Shown piece by piece: positions 7,030-13,261 of a stretch of 14,506 bases of DNA. The notes beneath the pieces were generated by a model, which ran no database searches, had not been told where the DNA came from, and saw only the letters and a list, made by a program, of their open reading frames with translations. The DNA is taken from NCBI GenBank assembly GCA_035265665.1, contig DATFOK010000088.1, forward strand, positions 1 through 14,506, read 5' to 3'. How positions within the stretch are numbered: position 1 is the first letter of the stretch; every line of letters starts with the position of its first letter. Source of the DNA: DASUPK01 sp035265665. Lineage in GTDB: Bacteria > Actinomycetota > Thermoleophilia > Solirubrobacterales > 70-9. Position numbers and translations under genes: made by a program.

Positions 7030-7839
7030 GTGGTCTCGGTCCAGTGCGGATCGGCGGCCGCGACGACCCTGTTCGACCAGGTCGGGCCGGTGGGCGCCGT
7101 CCTCTACCGGCTGCTATTTGCGGCGATCCTGCTGCTGGCGATCTGGCGACCAGGCCCGATGGAGGCGGGCCGCGAGGGTCTCGTGCTCGCGATCGCGTTC
7201 GGGGTGACGCTCGCGGGCATGAACCTCTGCTTCTACGAGGCGCTCGACCGGATCGATCTCGGGATCGCGGTGACCTTCGAGTTCGTCGGGCCGCTTCTGG
7301 TCGGGCTGCTCGGTTCCCGGCGGCCGCTCGACCTGGTCTGGGTGGCCTGTGCCGCGGCGGGGGTCCTGCTGCTCACCCGTCCGTCGGGCTCCGCCAGCGC
7401 CGCCGGCATCGGTTTCGCACTGCTCGCCGGCGGGTTCTGGGCCGCCTACATCCTGCTCAGCGCCCGGGTGGGCAGGACCTTTCCAGGCGGCCGAGGGCTG
7501 GCGCTCGCGATGGGGGTGGCCGCGGCGCTGATGTTGGTTCCGGGGACTGCGGCCGCGGGGAGCGACCTGATCGATCCGGGCGCCGCCGCAGTCGGCGCCG
7601 CGACCGGCGCACTGAGCTCCGTGATCCCCTACTCGCTCGAGCTCGAGGCGCTGCGGCGGATCGCGGTCGGCACCTTCGGGGTGCTGATGAGCCTGGAGCC
7701 GGCAGTGGCCGCCATGATCGGTCTGATCGCCCTCGACCAGGGCCTCGCCACTTTCGATGCGCTCGGCATCGCGCTGGTCGTGGTTGCGAGCGCGGGAGTG
7801 CTCGGTGCCTCGGCAGCGAGAGCGCCGACGGAGGCGTGA
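7030..7839 (+). CDS. EamA/DMT-family transporter (RhtA-like exporter), start uncertain
   Basis: An inner-membrane transporter of the drug/metabolite superfamily, about 269 residues with nine to ten hydrophobic helices in two EamA repeats (roughly 1-120 and 125-262). It resembles RhtA-type amino-acid exporters: FVGPLLVGLLGSRRPLDL in repeat one, GTFGVLMSLEPAVAAMIGLI in repeat two. The substrate is not readable. The GTG at 7030 truncates the first helix. In-frame codons upstream read APALVIGAV, which completes a normal first helix, but no ATG, GTG or TTG exists between the in-frame TGA at 6958 and 7030. Real initiation may be at 7030 or at a rare codon such as CTG 7015 or ATT 6967. The gene sits 58 bp after the YjbQ-like gene and is probably co-transcribed. 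Confidence 0.85.
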   Translation: MVSVQCGSAAATTLFDQVGPVGAVLYRLLFAAILLLAIWRPGPMEAGREGLVLAIAFGVTLAGMNLCFYEALDRIDLGIAVTFEFVGPLLVGLLGSRRPLDLVWVACAAAGVLLLTRPSGSASAAGIGFALLAGGFWAAYILLSARVGRTFPGGRGLALAMGVAAALMLVPGTAAAGSDLIDPGAAAVGAATGALSSVIPYSLELEALRRIAVGTFGVLMSLEPAVAAMIGLIALDQGLATFDALGIALVVVASAGVLGASAARAPTEA

Positions 7840-7857
7840 CCCTCGGGCTATGGATAG

Positions 7858-8058
7858 CTACGCCGCTCGTCTGAAGCGACGCAGCCGGCGGCCGAAGCGC
7901 AGACGCGCGAGACCGGAGGCAGCCGACATCTCGACCATCGGCTGCTGGACCTGAGCCGGCCCGAGCAACGACGGCATGTGGCGCTCAATCTGGGCCTCGA
8001 GGCAGGCCCGACACGAGCACTCAGGAACGGATATGCCTGTGCGTGAACAGACGGTCAT
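7858..8058 (-). CDS. Small cysteine-motif protein of unknown function
   Basis: I do not recognise this 66-residue protein. It has four cysteines, all in the first 19 residues, at 4, 14, 16 and 19 (ECSCRACLEAQIERHMPSLL follows the third spacing), which could form a metal-binding knuckle. The C-terminal third is basic, with FGRRLRRFRRAA. Support for a real gene: it fills the gap between the convergent EamA gene (ends 7839) and the divergent HD gene without overlapping either, and AAGGA lies six bases before its ATG. Its size and lack of a firm homologue keep the confidence moderate. It could bind zinc and nucleic acid, but that is a guess from composition. Confidence 0.55.
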   Translation of the reverse strand: MTVCSRTGISVPECSCRACLEAQIERHMPSLLGPAQVQQPMVEMSAASGLARLRFGRRLRRFRRAA

Positions 8059-8191
8059 CCCAGTTCCTTAAGCAGAAGCGGGCTCACGGTAACCCCATCG
8101 GCGGTCGGAAACCCCGCAAATAGCTCGAAAGTGCGTAGCTGACGTCCTGTCACTCGAACCCCCTATGAGCCCCCTGCAAGGATCCGCGGAC

Positions 8192-9019
8192 ATGGAAGCA
8201 AAAGGGCCAGACGTGCGCGCCGGTTCGATTGCGGAGGCCGTCGCCAAGGCGCAGGTTCACGCGCCCACGCGCGGCAACCGCAAGCTGGAGAGCTTCCTGG
8301 AAGCGGTCAACGCCGACGAGCGCGTGCGGGCCTGGTGGTACATGGCGCAGATCAACTCCGAGCGCCTGGGGATGTCCGACCACTCCTGGGTGCACGTGCA
8401 GGTGGTGCTGAATATCGCCCTCCGCCTTCTTCGTCTCCTTCTTAGGAGCGACATCGAGCCGGCAATGGTTACGGAGCACGGGATGAAGGACCGCGACGCC
8501 GAGGTGGTCGTCGCGGGCGGGGCCCTGCTGCACGATGTCGGCATGTCGATCCACCGCGCCGACCACGAGGCCTACAGCCTCTTCATGGTCGAAGGGCGGC
8601 TGGACTCGCTGCTCGCCGATGTCTACGAGGAGCCGGAGCGGACGGTGGTGACTTCGGAGATGCTGCACGCGATCATCGGTCACCGACGCCGCGGTGAGCC
8701 CTACACGCTCGAGGCCGGCGTGGTCCGAGTGGCCGACGCGCTCGACATGGCCGAGGGCCGCTCCCGAATCCCGGTCGAGGGCGGCCAGTACGGGATCCAC
8801 GCCCTCTCGGCGGCAGCGATCGACGAGGTCCGAATCGAGGGTGGGAAGGAGCGAGCCGTCCGCATCGAGATCGAGATGAACAACTCGGCCGGCATCTTCC
8901 AGGTGGACGACCTGCTCGTCACCAAGCTGCGCGGCACCCCCCTCGAAGGCCACGTCGAGGTGGTCGCGCAGGTCTCGGGCGAGACGGAGAAGCGCCTGCT
9001 TCCCTCTTTCCGGTTGTAG
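8192..9019 (+). CDS. HD-domain metal-dependent phosphohydrolase
   Basis: A 275-residue soluble protein with a full HD-domain metal site: H64/H68 in DHSWVHVQ, H114-D115 in LLHDVGMSIHRADHE, H159 and H164 in HAIIGHRR, and D182 in RVADALDMAEGR. Such proteins hydrolyse phosphomonoesters or phosphodiesters, often of nucleotides; the substrate is not evident here. The C-terminal 85 residues form a separate acidic alpha/beta part with no recognised motif. ATG 8192 is chosen because AAGGA lies nine bases upstream. An in-frame ATG at 8165 has no ribosome site. It is transcribed away from the small cysteine-motif gene and ends just before a strong stem-loop. Confidence 0.85.
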   Translation: MEAKGPDVRAGSIAEAVAKAQVHAPTRGNRKLESFLEAVNADERVRAWWYMAQINSERLGMSDHSWVHVQVVLNIALRLLRLLLRSDIEPAMVTEHGMKDRDAEVVVAGGALLHDVGMSIHRADHEAYSLFMVEGRLDSLLADVYEEPERTVVTSEMLHAIIGHRRRGEPYTLEAGVVRVADALDMAEGRSRIPVEGGQYGIHALSAAAIDEVRIEGGKERAVRIEIEMNNSAGIFQVDDLLVTKLRGTPLEGHVEVVAQVSGETEKRLLPSFRL

Positions 9020-9021
9020 TC

Positions 9022-9060
9022 GCGGCGTCATCCGGCCTATTGAGGGCCGGATGACGCCGC
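9022..9060. terminator. Perfect 16-bp stem-loop after the HD gene
   Basis: GCGGCGTCATCCGGCC (9022-9037) and its exact reverse complement (9045-9060) enclose the 7-base loop TATTGAG. It begins two bases after the HD gene stop. There is no T tract on either strand, so it would be a non-canonical terminator or an mRNA-stabilising hairpin. It separates the HD gene from the palindrome-enclosed DUF559 gene. Confidence 0.6.
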
Positions 9061-9088
9061 ACCCGACCCGGCCGGGGGCGAATCCCGG

Positions 9089-9133
9089 ATCTCGAGTCCT
9101 TTTCCGCGTATGCAGCGGGAAACGACTCGAGAT
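9089..9133. repeat. 45-bp imperfect palindrome, left copy, spanning the DUF559 start codon
   Basis: Arms 9089-9107 and 9115-9133 pair at 17 of 19 positions plus one G-T wobble, around the loop GTATGCA (9108-9114). The loop contains the ATG (9110-9112) of the DUF559 gene, and the right arm encodes its first residues. The outermost arm is ATCTCGAGTC. It is 35/45 identical without gaps to the copy at 10037-10081, and the left arms match at 18 of 19 positions. No Shine-Dalgarno sequence precedes the ATG. Confidence 0.85.
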
Positions 9134-10060
9134 TCCGCGCGGGCTGCCTGGGCTCTCGCGCGTAGCCAGCACGGCGTCGTTACGCGGCGCCAGCTCCTCG
9201 ACGTCGGTCTCAGCTCCGATCAGATCGATCGCCGGATCGCACGCGGAAGGCTCCACCGGCTCTGGCGCGGCGTCTACGCCGTCGGGCGCCCGCAGGTCAC
9301 GCTCCTCGGCTGGTGGTGCGGCGCGGTTCTCGCGTGCCGAGGCGACACCGTCCTGAGCCATGACAGCGCCGCCGCGCTTTGGGGGATTCGGCCGACGAAA
9401 CCCGGCGATGAAGGAGAGCAACCACGGCCGGGCGTGATCCATGTGTCGGTGTCTGCCACCAGGAGCCCGCGTCGCACCGGCATCCGAGTACACCGGCGGA
9501 CCGACCTGTCGGAGTCCGAACGGGGCGTTTGCCACGGGATTCCGGTCACGACGCCGGCTCGGACACTGATCGATCTCTCCACCCTTCATTGCCCGGAGGA
9601 GCTGGAAGCTTGGGTCAGCAGGGCCGACAAGCGCGGACTGATTGACCCAGAGGCGCTGCGTCGGGAGCTCGAGAAGCGTCGCGGAATGGATGGGGTGCCG
9701 ATCCTGCGCGCTGTGCTCGATCGCCGCACGTTCCGGCTCACGGACTCAGAGCTGGAGCGACGCTTTCTCCGACTGGTCAGGCACGCTCGACTACCCGATC
9801 CCCGGACGCAACAACGGGTCAACGGCTTCAGAGTCGACTTCTACTGGCCCCAGCTTGGGCTGATCGCCGAAACCGACGGCCTGCGTTACCACCGGACGGC
9901 GACCCAGCAATCTAAGGATCGCGTGCGCGACCAAGCGCACGTCGCGACGGGCTTCACCGTCCTGAGATTCACCCACGCCCAAGTTGTTTTCGAACCGGAG
10001 GGCGTGGTCTCGACCCTCCGTACCGTTGCCAACCGAATCTCGAGTCTTTTTCCGCCGTAG
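9110..10060 (+). CDS. AbiEi-like winged-helix plus DUF559 (PD-(D/E)XK-like) protein
   Basis: A 316-residue protein. Residues 12-60 resemble the N-terminal winged-helix domain of AbiEi-type antitoxins (HGVVTRRQLLDVGLSSDQID, then LHRLWRGVYAVGR). The middle, about 60-200, is the usual linker region of this family. Residues 210-290 match DUF559, a Vsr/very-short-patch-like nuclease fold, with SELERRFL (213-220), D243 in FRVDFYW, the E254-x-D256 pair in IAETDG and VLRFTHAQV (284-292), so the putative catalytic acids are kept. Function is unknown; the family is numerous in some actinobacteria and no toxin partner (AbiEii) is adjacent. Start and stop codons lie in the loops of two related palindromes that frame the gene. 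The absence of a ribosome site makes initiation unusual. Confidence 0.85.
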   Translation: MQRETTRDSARAAWALARSQHGVVTRRQLLDVGLSSDQIDRRIARGRLHRLWRGVYAVGRPQVTLLGWWCGAVLACRGDTVLSHDSAAALWGIRPTKPGDEGEQPRPGVIHVSVSATRSPRRTGIRVHRRTDLSESERGVCHGIPVTTPARTLIDLSTLHCPEELEAWVSRADKRGLIDPEALRRELEKRRGMDGVPILRAVLDRRTFRLTDSELERRFLRLVRHARLPDPRTQQRVNGFRVDFYWPQLGLIAETDGLRYHRTATQQSKDRVRDQAHVATGFTVLRFTHAQVVFEPEGVVSTLRTVANRISSLFPP

Positions 10061-10081
10061 CGCCGGGAAAGTGCTCGAGAT
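10037..10081. repeat. 45-bp imperfect palindrome, right copy, spanning the DUF559 stop codon
   Basis: Arms 10037-10055 and 10063-10081 pair at 14 Watson-Crick positions plus about three G-T wobbles, around a loop containing the TAG stop (10058-10060). The outer arms are ATCTCGAG and its complement. It is the sister of the copy at 9089-9133 in the same orientation, with the left arm differing at one position only. It also lies between two convergent genes, five bases from the stop of the second crotonase, so it could act as a shared terminator. Confidence 0.82.
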
Positions 10082-10086
10082 CCGGG

Positions 10087-10875
10087 CTAGACGCCGGCGC
10101 CCTCGCCGCCTCGGCCCTCGCCGGCGGCGAAGCGGGCCGCTCCTTTCACGCCGACGCCCGTGACGGCGCCGCCGATCTCGGCCTCGCTGGCGAGGCCCTG
10201 CTCCAGCGGGAGGCCAAAGCCCTCAAGCGCCGAGCGGCGGTCGGCCAGCATGGTCTCCTGCGGGAAGGAGGCGAGGCCCTCGGCCATCTCGAGGGCCCGG
10301 TCGAGGTGCTTGCCGGGTGCGACCACCTCGGTGAGCAGTCCCATCGCCAGCGCCTCCTCGGCCTCGACGATCCGGCCAGTGAGGATCATGTCCAGCGCCC
10401 GGCCCATGCCGACGATCCGAGGCAGGCGCTGGGTGCCGCCGTCGATCAGAGGCACGCCCCAGCGGCGCTCGGGAAAGCCGAGCTTCGCCGTCTCGGTGGC
10501 GACCCGCAGATCACACCAGAGCGCCAGCTCGAGCCCGCCGGCCAGCGCCCATCCCGAGATCGCTGCGATCGTCGGCTTGGAGGGGGTCAGCCGCGTGAAG
10601 CCGAGCGGGCCGTCAGGGCGCGGCTTGAGCCACTGCGCGGCGACGCCTTCATCGTTCATCGCCGCCGCGACGGACTTGAGGTCGGCGCCGGCGCAGAACG
10701 CCTGATCGCCGGCCCCGGTGAGAATCATCACCCTGGCCTCGTCGTCGGACTCGAACCCGCGGTAGGCCTCGAGCAGCTGATCGGCCGTGTTCGGATCGAC
10801 CGCGTTGCGGCGCTCCGGCCGGTCGATTGTGATCACCGCCGCCGCGCCACGCCGCTCGTGGGTCACCTCCGCCAT
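10087..10875 (-). CDS. Enoyl-CoA hydratase/isomerase (crotonase) family protein with both catalytic Glu
   Basis: A 262-residue crotonase-fold enzyme. Oxyanion-hole elements are AFCAGADLKSVAAA (59-72) and SGWALAGGLELALWCDLRVA (107-126). Both acids of classical enoyl-CoA hydratase are present: E116 in GGLELA and E136 in PERRWG. LPRIVGMGRALDMILTGR (151-168) also fits. It can thus be a true hydratase of fatty-acid or related acyl-CoA breakdown, unlike the first crotonase in the window. The ATG has AGGA seven bases upstream. It lies 46 bp downstream of the M23 peptidase gene on the same strand and may share its transcript, although the functions are not obviously linked. The C-terminus is Gly/Glu-rich and probably disordered. 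Confidence 0.9.
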   Translation of the reverse strand: MAEVTHERRGAAAVITIDRPERRNAVDPNTADQLLEAYRGFESDDEARVMILTGAGDQAFCAGADLKSVAAAMNDEGVAAQWLKPRPDGPLGFTRLTPSKPTIAAISGWALAGGLELALWCDLRVATETAKLGFPERRWGVPLIDGGTQRLPRIVGMGRALDMILTGRIVEAEEALAMGLLTEVVAPGKHLDRALEMAEGLASFPQETMLADRRSALEGFGLPLEQGLASEAEIGGAVTGVGVKGAARFAAGEGRGGEGAGV

Positions 10876-10921
10876 GGAGCGATCCTATGTCGCCACGTCA
10901 CCGGGCGACCGGCGGGTACGC

Positions 10922-12058
10922 CTACTCCGGCGTCGCCTGCGGCCAGCCCCGCAGGTAGGGCATGGGGTCGACCGCCTTCGTGTCGGACCGGAGGGTCGCC
11001 TTCCCGATCCGGACCTCGAAGTGGAGATGGGGCCCTTCGCACGAGCCGGAGCAGCCCAGCCGCCCGAGCAGCTGGCTGGCATGCACCTTGTCGCCCTCCT
11101 GAACCTGGGGCGGGCGGAGCATGTGCATGTAGACGAAGCTGCGGTTGCCGGCGGGGTCGTAGATGACCACGTAATTGCCGCGGCCGCCGGAGTAGCGGGC
11201 GCCTTCCTTGCCCCGATCGACGACGACGCCGTCGTGAACTGCGACCTCCGGTGTGCCCACCTTGCCGAAGATGTCCTGGCCCTCGTGGACGTGGCCGTAG
11301 CGTGAGGCACCGAACCGGGCCTGGGCATCGCCGAAGTCGGGCGCGCCGATCATGGGGAAGACGTAGCCCGGCGCCAGCCCCGGGGCCGTGCCCGCGCCGA
11401 TGCCGAAGGCGGCGCTGCTAGCGAGTGACTGGCGGCCGGCTCCCCCATCCAGACCCGGGACCGGCAGGCCGAGCACCGAACCGAGGCCCGCGCTCAGGCC
11501 CAGCACCACCGTCACGGCGAAGCCCGCCTTCGCCGTCGGCCAGAAGAGGCCGCGCCGCCTGACGGACGCCCGCCGCCGGTTCTCCGCAGCCCGGACCCGC
11601 TTCTTGACCGGCCCCTGGACCGCAGGCTCGATTCGTGCGCGTGCCGGGGCCGGCGGCTGGCGCACGGACTCCGGCGGCCGGCGCTGGGGCTCAGGCGCCA
11701 CTGTCCGCCCCCGCTCCGGCGCCGGCTTTGACCCCTTGTGGCGAGACCACACGTACCGCTCGTGCCGCTCTCTGTCGGCCCGCTCGCGCCGCAGCCGCTC
11801 CAGCCGCGCTCGGCGCTGCCGCTCGAGCCGTTCGCGGATCGCCCGATCGCGCTCCGCTCGTTCCCGCTCGACGCGGGCTCGCTGCGCACGTTCCACCCGT
11901 TCGCGCTCTGCGTGCTCGCGCTCGAGCCGCTTCGCGACCGATCCCCGGCGGCCGCGGAACGGGACTACCTCCGCATCGCCTCCGCCGAAGCGACGGGCGG
12001 GCATCGGCTGACGGTGCGTACGTCGATCGGTGACGCGATCGTCCCCCGCGAGCCCCAT
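10922..12058 (-). CDS. M23-family metallopeptidase with Arg/Glu-rich N-terminus and one membrane anchor
   Basis: A 378-residue protein. Residues 40-103 are almost wholly Arg, Glu and Ala in short RxER-type repeats, likely one long charged helix. A Pro/Arg-rich stretch (110-170) follows, then a hydrophobic anchor (178-199). A short linker leads to an M23/LytM domain (about 230-370) with the zinc residues H258 and D262 in HEGQD, H312 in YMHML, and H344/H346 in HLHFE. All active-site positions are intact. The domain should lie outside the membrane and cut or bind peptidoglycan peptides, with the charged region in the cytoplasm. The start at 12058 is 12 bp after the small membrane protein gene; no clear ribosome site is seen, and ATG 12004 is an alternative. 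Confidence 0.87.
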   Translation of the reverse strand: MGLAGDDRVTDRRTHRQPMPARRFGGGDAEVVPFRGRRGSVAKRLEREHAERERVERAQRARVERERAERDRAIRERLERQRRARLERLRRERADRERHERYVWSRHKGSKPAPERGRTVAPEPQRRPPESVRQPPAPARARIEPAVQGPVKKRVRAAENRRRASVRRRGLFWPTAKAGFAVTVVLGLSAGLGSVLGLPVPGLDGGAGRQSLASSAAFGIGAGTAPGLAPGYVFPMIGAPDFGDAQARFGASRYGHVHEGQDIFGKVGTPEVAVHDGVVVDRGKEGARYSGGRGNYVVIYDPAGNRSFVYMHMLRPPQVQEGDKVHASQLLGRLGCSGSCEGPHLHFEVRIGKATLRSDTKAVDPMPYLRGWPQATPE

Positions 12059-12070
12059 GCCGCCCGGGGT

Positions 12071-12331
12071 CTAGCGGCTTCCGAGGCGCTCTAGATCCTG
12101 GGTGCGCCTCTCTTTGCGGTTTTCGAGGCGAATCTGAATCAGGGAGAGGACGGTCACCAGGATCGCGAAGAATGCGATCACTCCGAACGCGAAGAAGGTG
12201 ACCACCTTGTCATTGGTTCGTCCATAGACGCCCACCCCGTCGGCGGCCATCGCCGCCGGGGCGATGACGAGGGGACCGACCACCGCGAGCAGCCCGGCGA
12301 CCAGCCAACGGGAGAAGTGGACGAAACGCAT
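12071..12331 (-). CDS. Small membrane protein with signal-like N-terminus
   Basis: An 86-residue protein I do not recognise. Residues 1-30 look like a signal peptide (basic start, hydrophobic core, AMAADG near 27-32). A short extracellular stretch of about 12 residues (GVGVYGRTNDKV) follows, then a second membrane helix (about 43-67) and a highly charged cytoplasmic tail (ENRKERRTQDLERLGSR). If the signal is cleaved it would be a single-pass protein with its N-terminus outside. It sits 12 bp before the M23 peptidase gene and is divergent from uppP, so an envelope role is plausible. No strong ribosome site is seen before the ATG. The even charge pattern and clean gene spacing support it as a real gene. 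Confidence 0.72.
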   Translation of the reverse strand: MRFVHFSRWLVAGLLAVVGPLVIAPAAMAADGVGVYGRTNDKVVTFFAFGVIAFFAILVTVLSLIQIRLENRKERRTQDLERLGSR

Positions 12332-12415
12332 GCCCCGGGCAATCTAACGAACGCGGCAGCGACCAACGACCCTTTTAGGCGGCTTTTCGGAACGGTCACC
12401 TAGGATGCCGCGCCG

Positions 12416-13261
12416 ATGTCCGAACTGGAGGCCCTCCTGCTGGGGATCGTCCAGGGCCTCACCGAGTTCCTGCCGATCTCGTCGTCCGGGCACCTCATCT
12501 TGGTCCCCTGGCTTCAGGACTACACGTTCCTGGAGAACAACGAGGCGTTCAACAAGACCTTCGATGTCGCCCTCCACGCGGGCACCCTGGTCGCCGCGAT
12601 CTCGTACTTCCGCCATGAGGTAGCCACCTTCACGGTCGCCTTCTTTCGGAGCCTGCGCCGCCGCGCCGTCGAAACGGGAGACGAGCGGATCGCCTGGGCA
12701 ATTGCCATCGGGACGATCCCTGCGGTGATCGCCGGCGGACTCGGCGCGAGCTTCATCGAGGACAATCTCGGAGAGCCGTGGATGATCGGGATCCAGCTAA
12801 TCGTCTTCGGTGCACTGCTCGGCTGGGCCGACCGGCTTCCACAAACGCGGGAGTTCGACGAGATCGGCCTCCGAGATGGCTGGTGGATCGGTGTCGCCCA
12901 GGTCCTGGCGCTGGCGCCGGGCACCTCGCGCTCTGGGATCACCATCACCGCCGCCCGCTACCTCGGTTTCGACCGGGACACGGCGGCCCGCGTCTCATTC
13001 CTGCTGCTGATCCCTGCCGTCGCCGGTGCCACCGTCTACAGCGCCTACGAGGCGATCAAGGACGGTCTTCCCGACGGGGTCGCCGGGCCGATGATCGTCG
13101 GCACGATCGCCGCCGCCATCTCCGGCTACATCGCGATCGCCTGGCTGCTCCGCCTCGTGCGCACCCACAGCTACCGGCCGTTCGTGCTTTATCGCTACTT
13201 CGCCGGCGCAGCCGTGCTGCTCCTGATCGCCACTGGGATCCGCTCAGCGACGTTCGGCTAG
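12416..13261 (+). CDS. uppP: Undecaprenyl-diphosphate phosphatase (UppP/BacA)
   Basis: A 281-residue polytopic membrane enzyme that dephosphorylates undecaprenyl diphosphate to recycle the lipid carrier of cell-wall synthesis; high activity gives bacitracin resistance. Both signature motifs are present: QGLTEFLPISSSGHL at 13-27, with the catalytic Glu-rich/Ser element, and PGTSRSG at 168-174. Length and helix pattern (about eight) match the family. TAGGA lies ten bases before the ATG, and an overlapping TAGGAT at 12401-12406 could serve as a -10 box, but I see no convincing -35. It is divergent from the small membrane protein/M23 pair, and its stop overlaps that of the convergent CDF gene. 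Confidence 0.95.
   Translation: MSELEALLLGIVQGLTEFLPISSSGHLILVPWLQDYTFLENNEAFNKTFDVALHAGTLVAAISYFRHEVATFTVAFFRSLRRRAVETGDERIAWAIAIGTIPAVIAGGLGASFIEDNLGEPWMIGIQLIVFGALLGWADRLPQTREFDEIGLRDGWWIGVAQVLALAPGTSRSGITITAARYLGFDRDTAARVSFLLLIPAVAGATVYSAYEAIKDGLPDGVAGPMIVGTIAAAISGYIAIAWLLRLVRTHSYRPFVLYRYFAGAAVLLLIATGIRSATFG

Noticed and set aside
8140..8152. TGAC-N5-GTCA inverted repeat upstream of the HD gene
   Set aside because: Four-base half-sites are expected by chance in this much GC-rich sequence and nothing else supports an operator.
9089..10081. The palindromes as terminal inverted repeats of a classical insertion sequence
   Set aside because: The two copies are in direct orientation, there is no transposase, and no target-site duplication could be identified. 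A non-classical cassette remains possible.
12371..12406. A sigma-70-type promoter for uppP using TAGGAT as -10
   Set aside because: No acceptable -35 at 16-18 bp spacing, and TAGGA also fits as a weak ribosome site; kept only as a remark.
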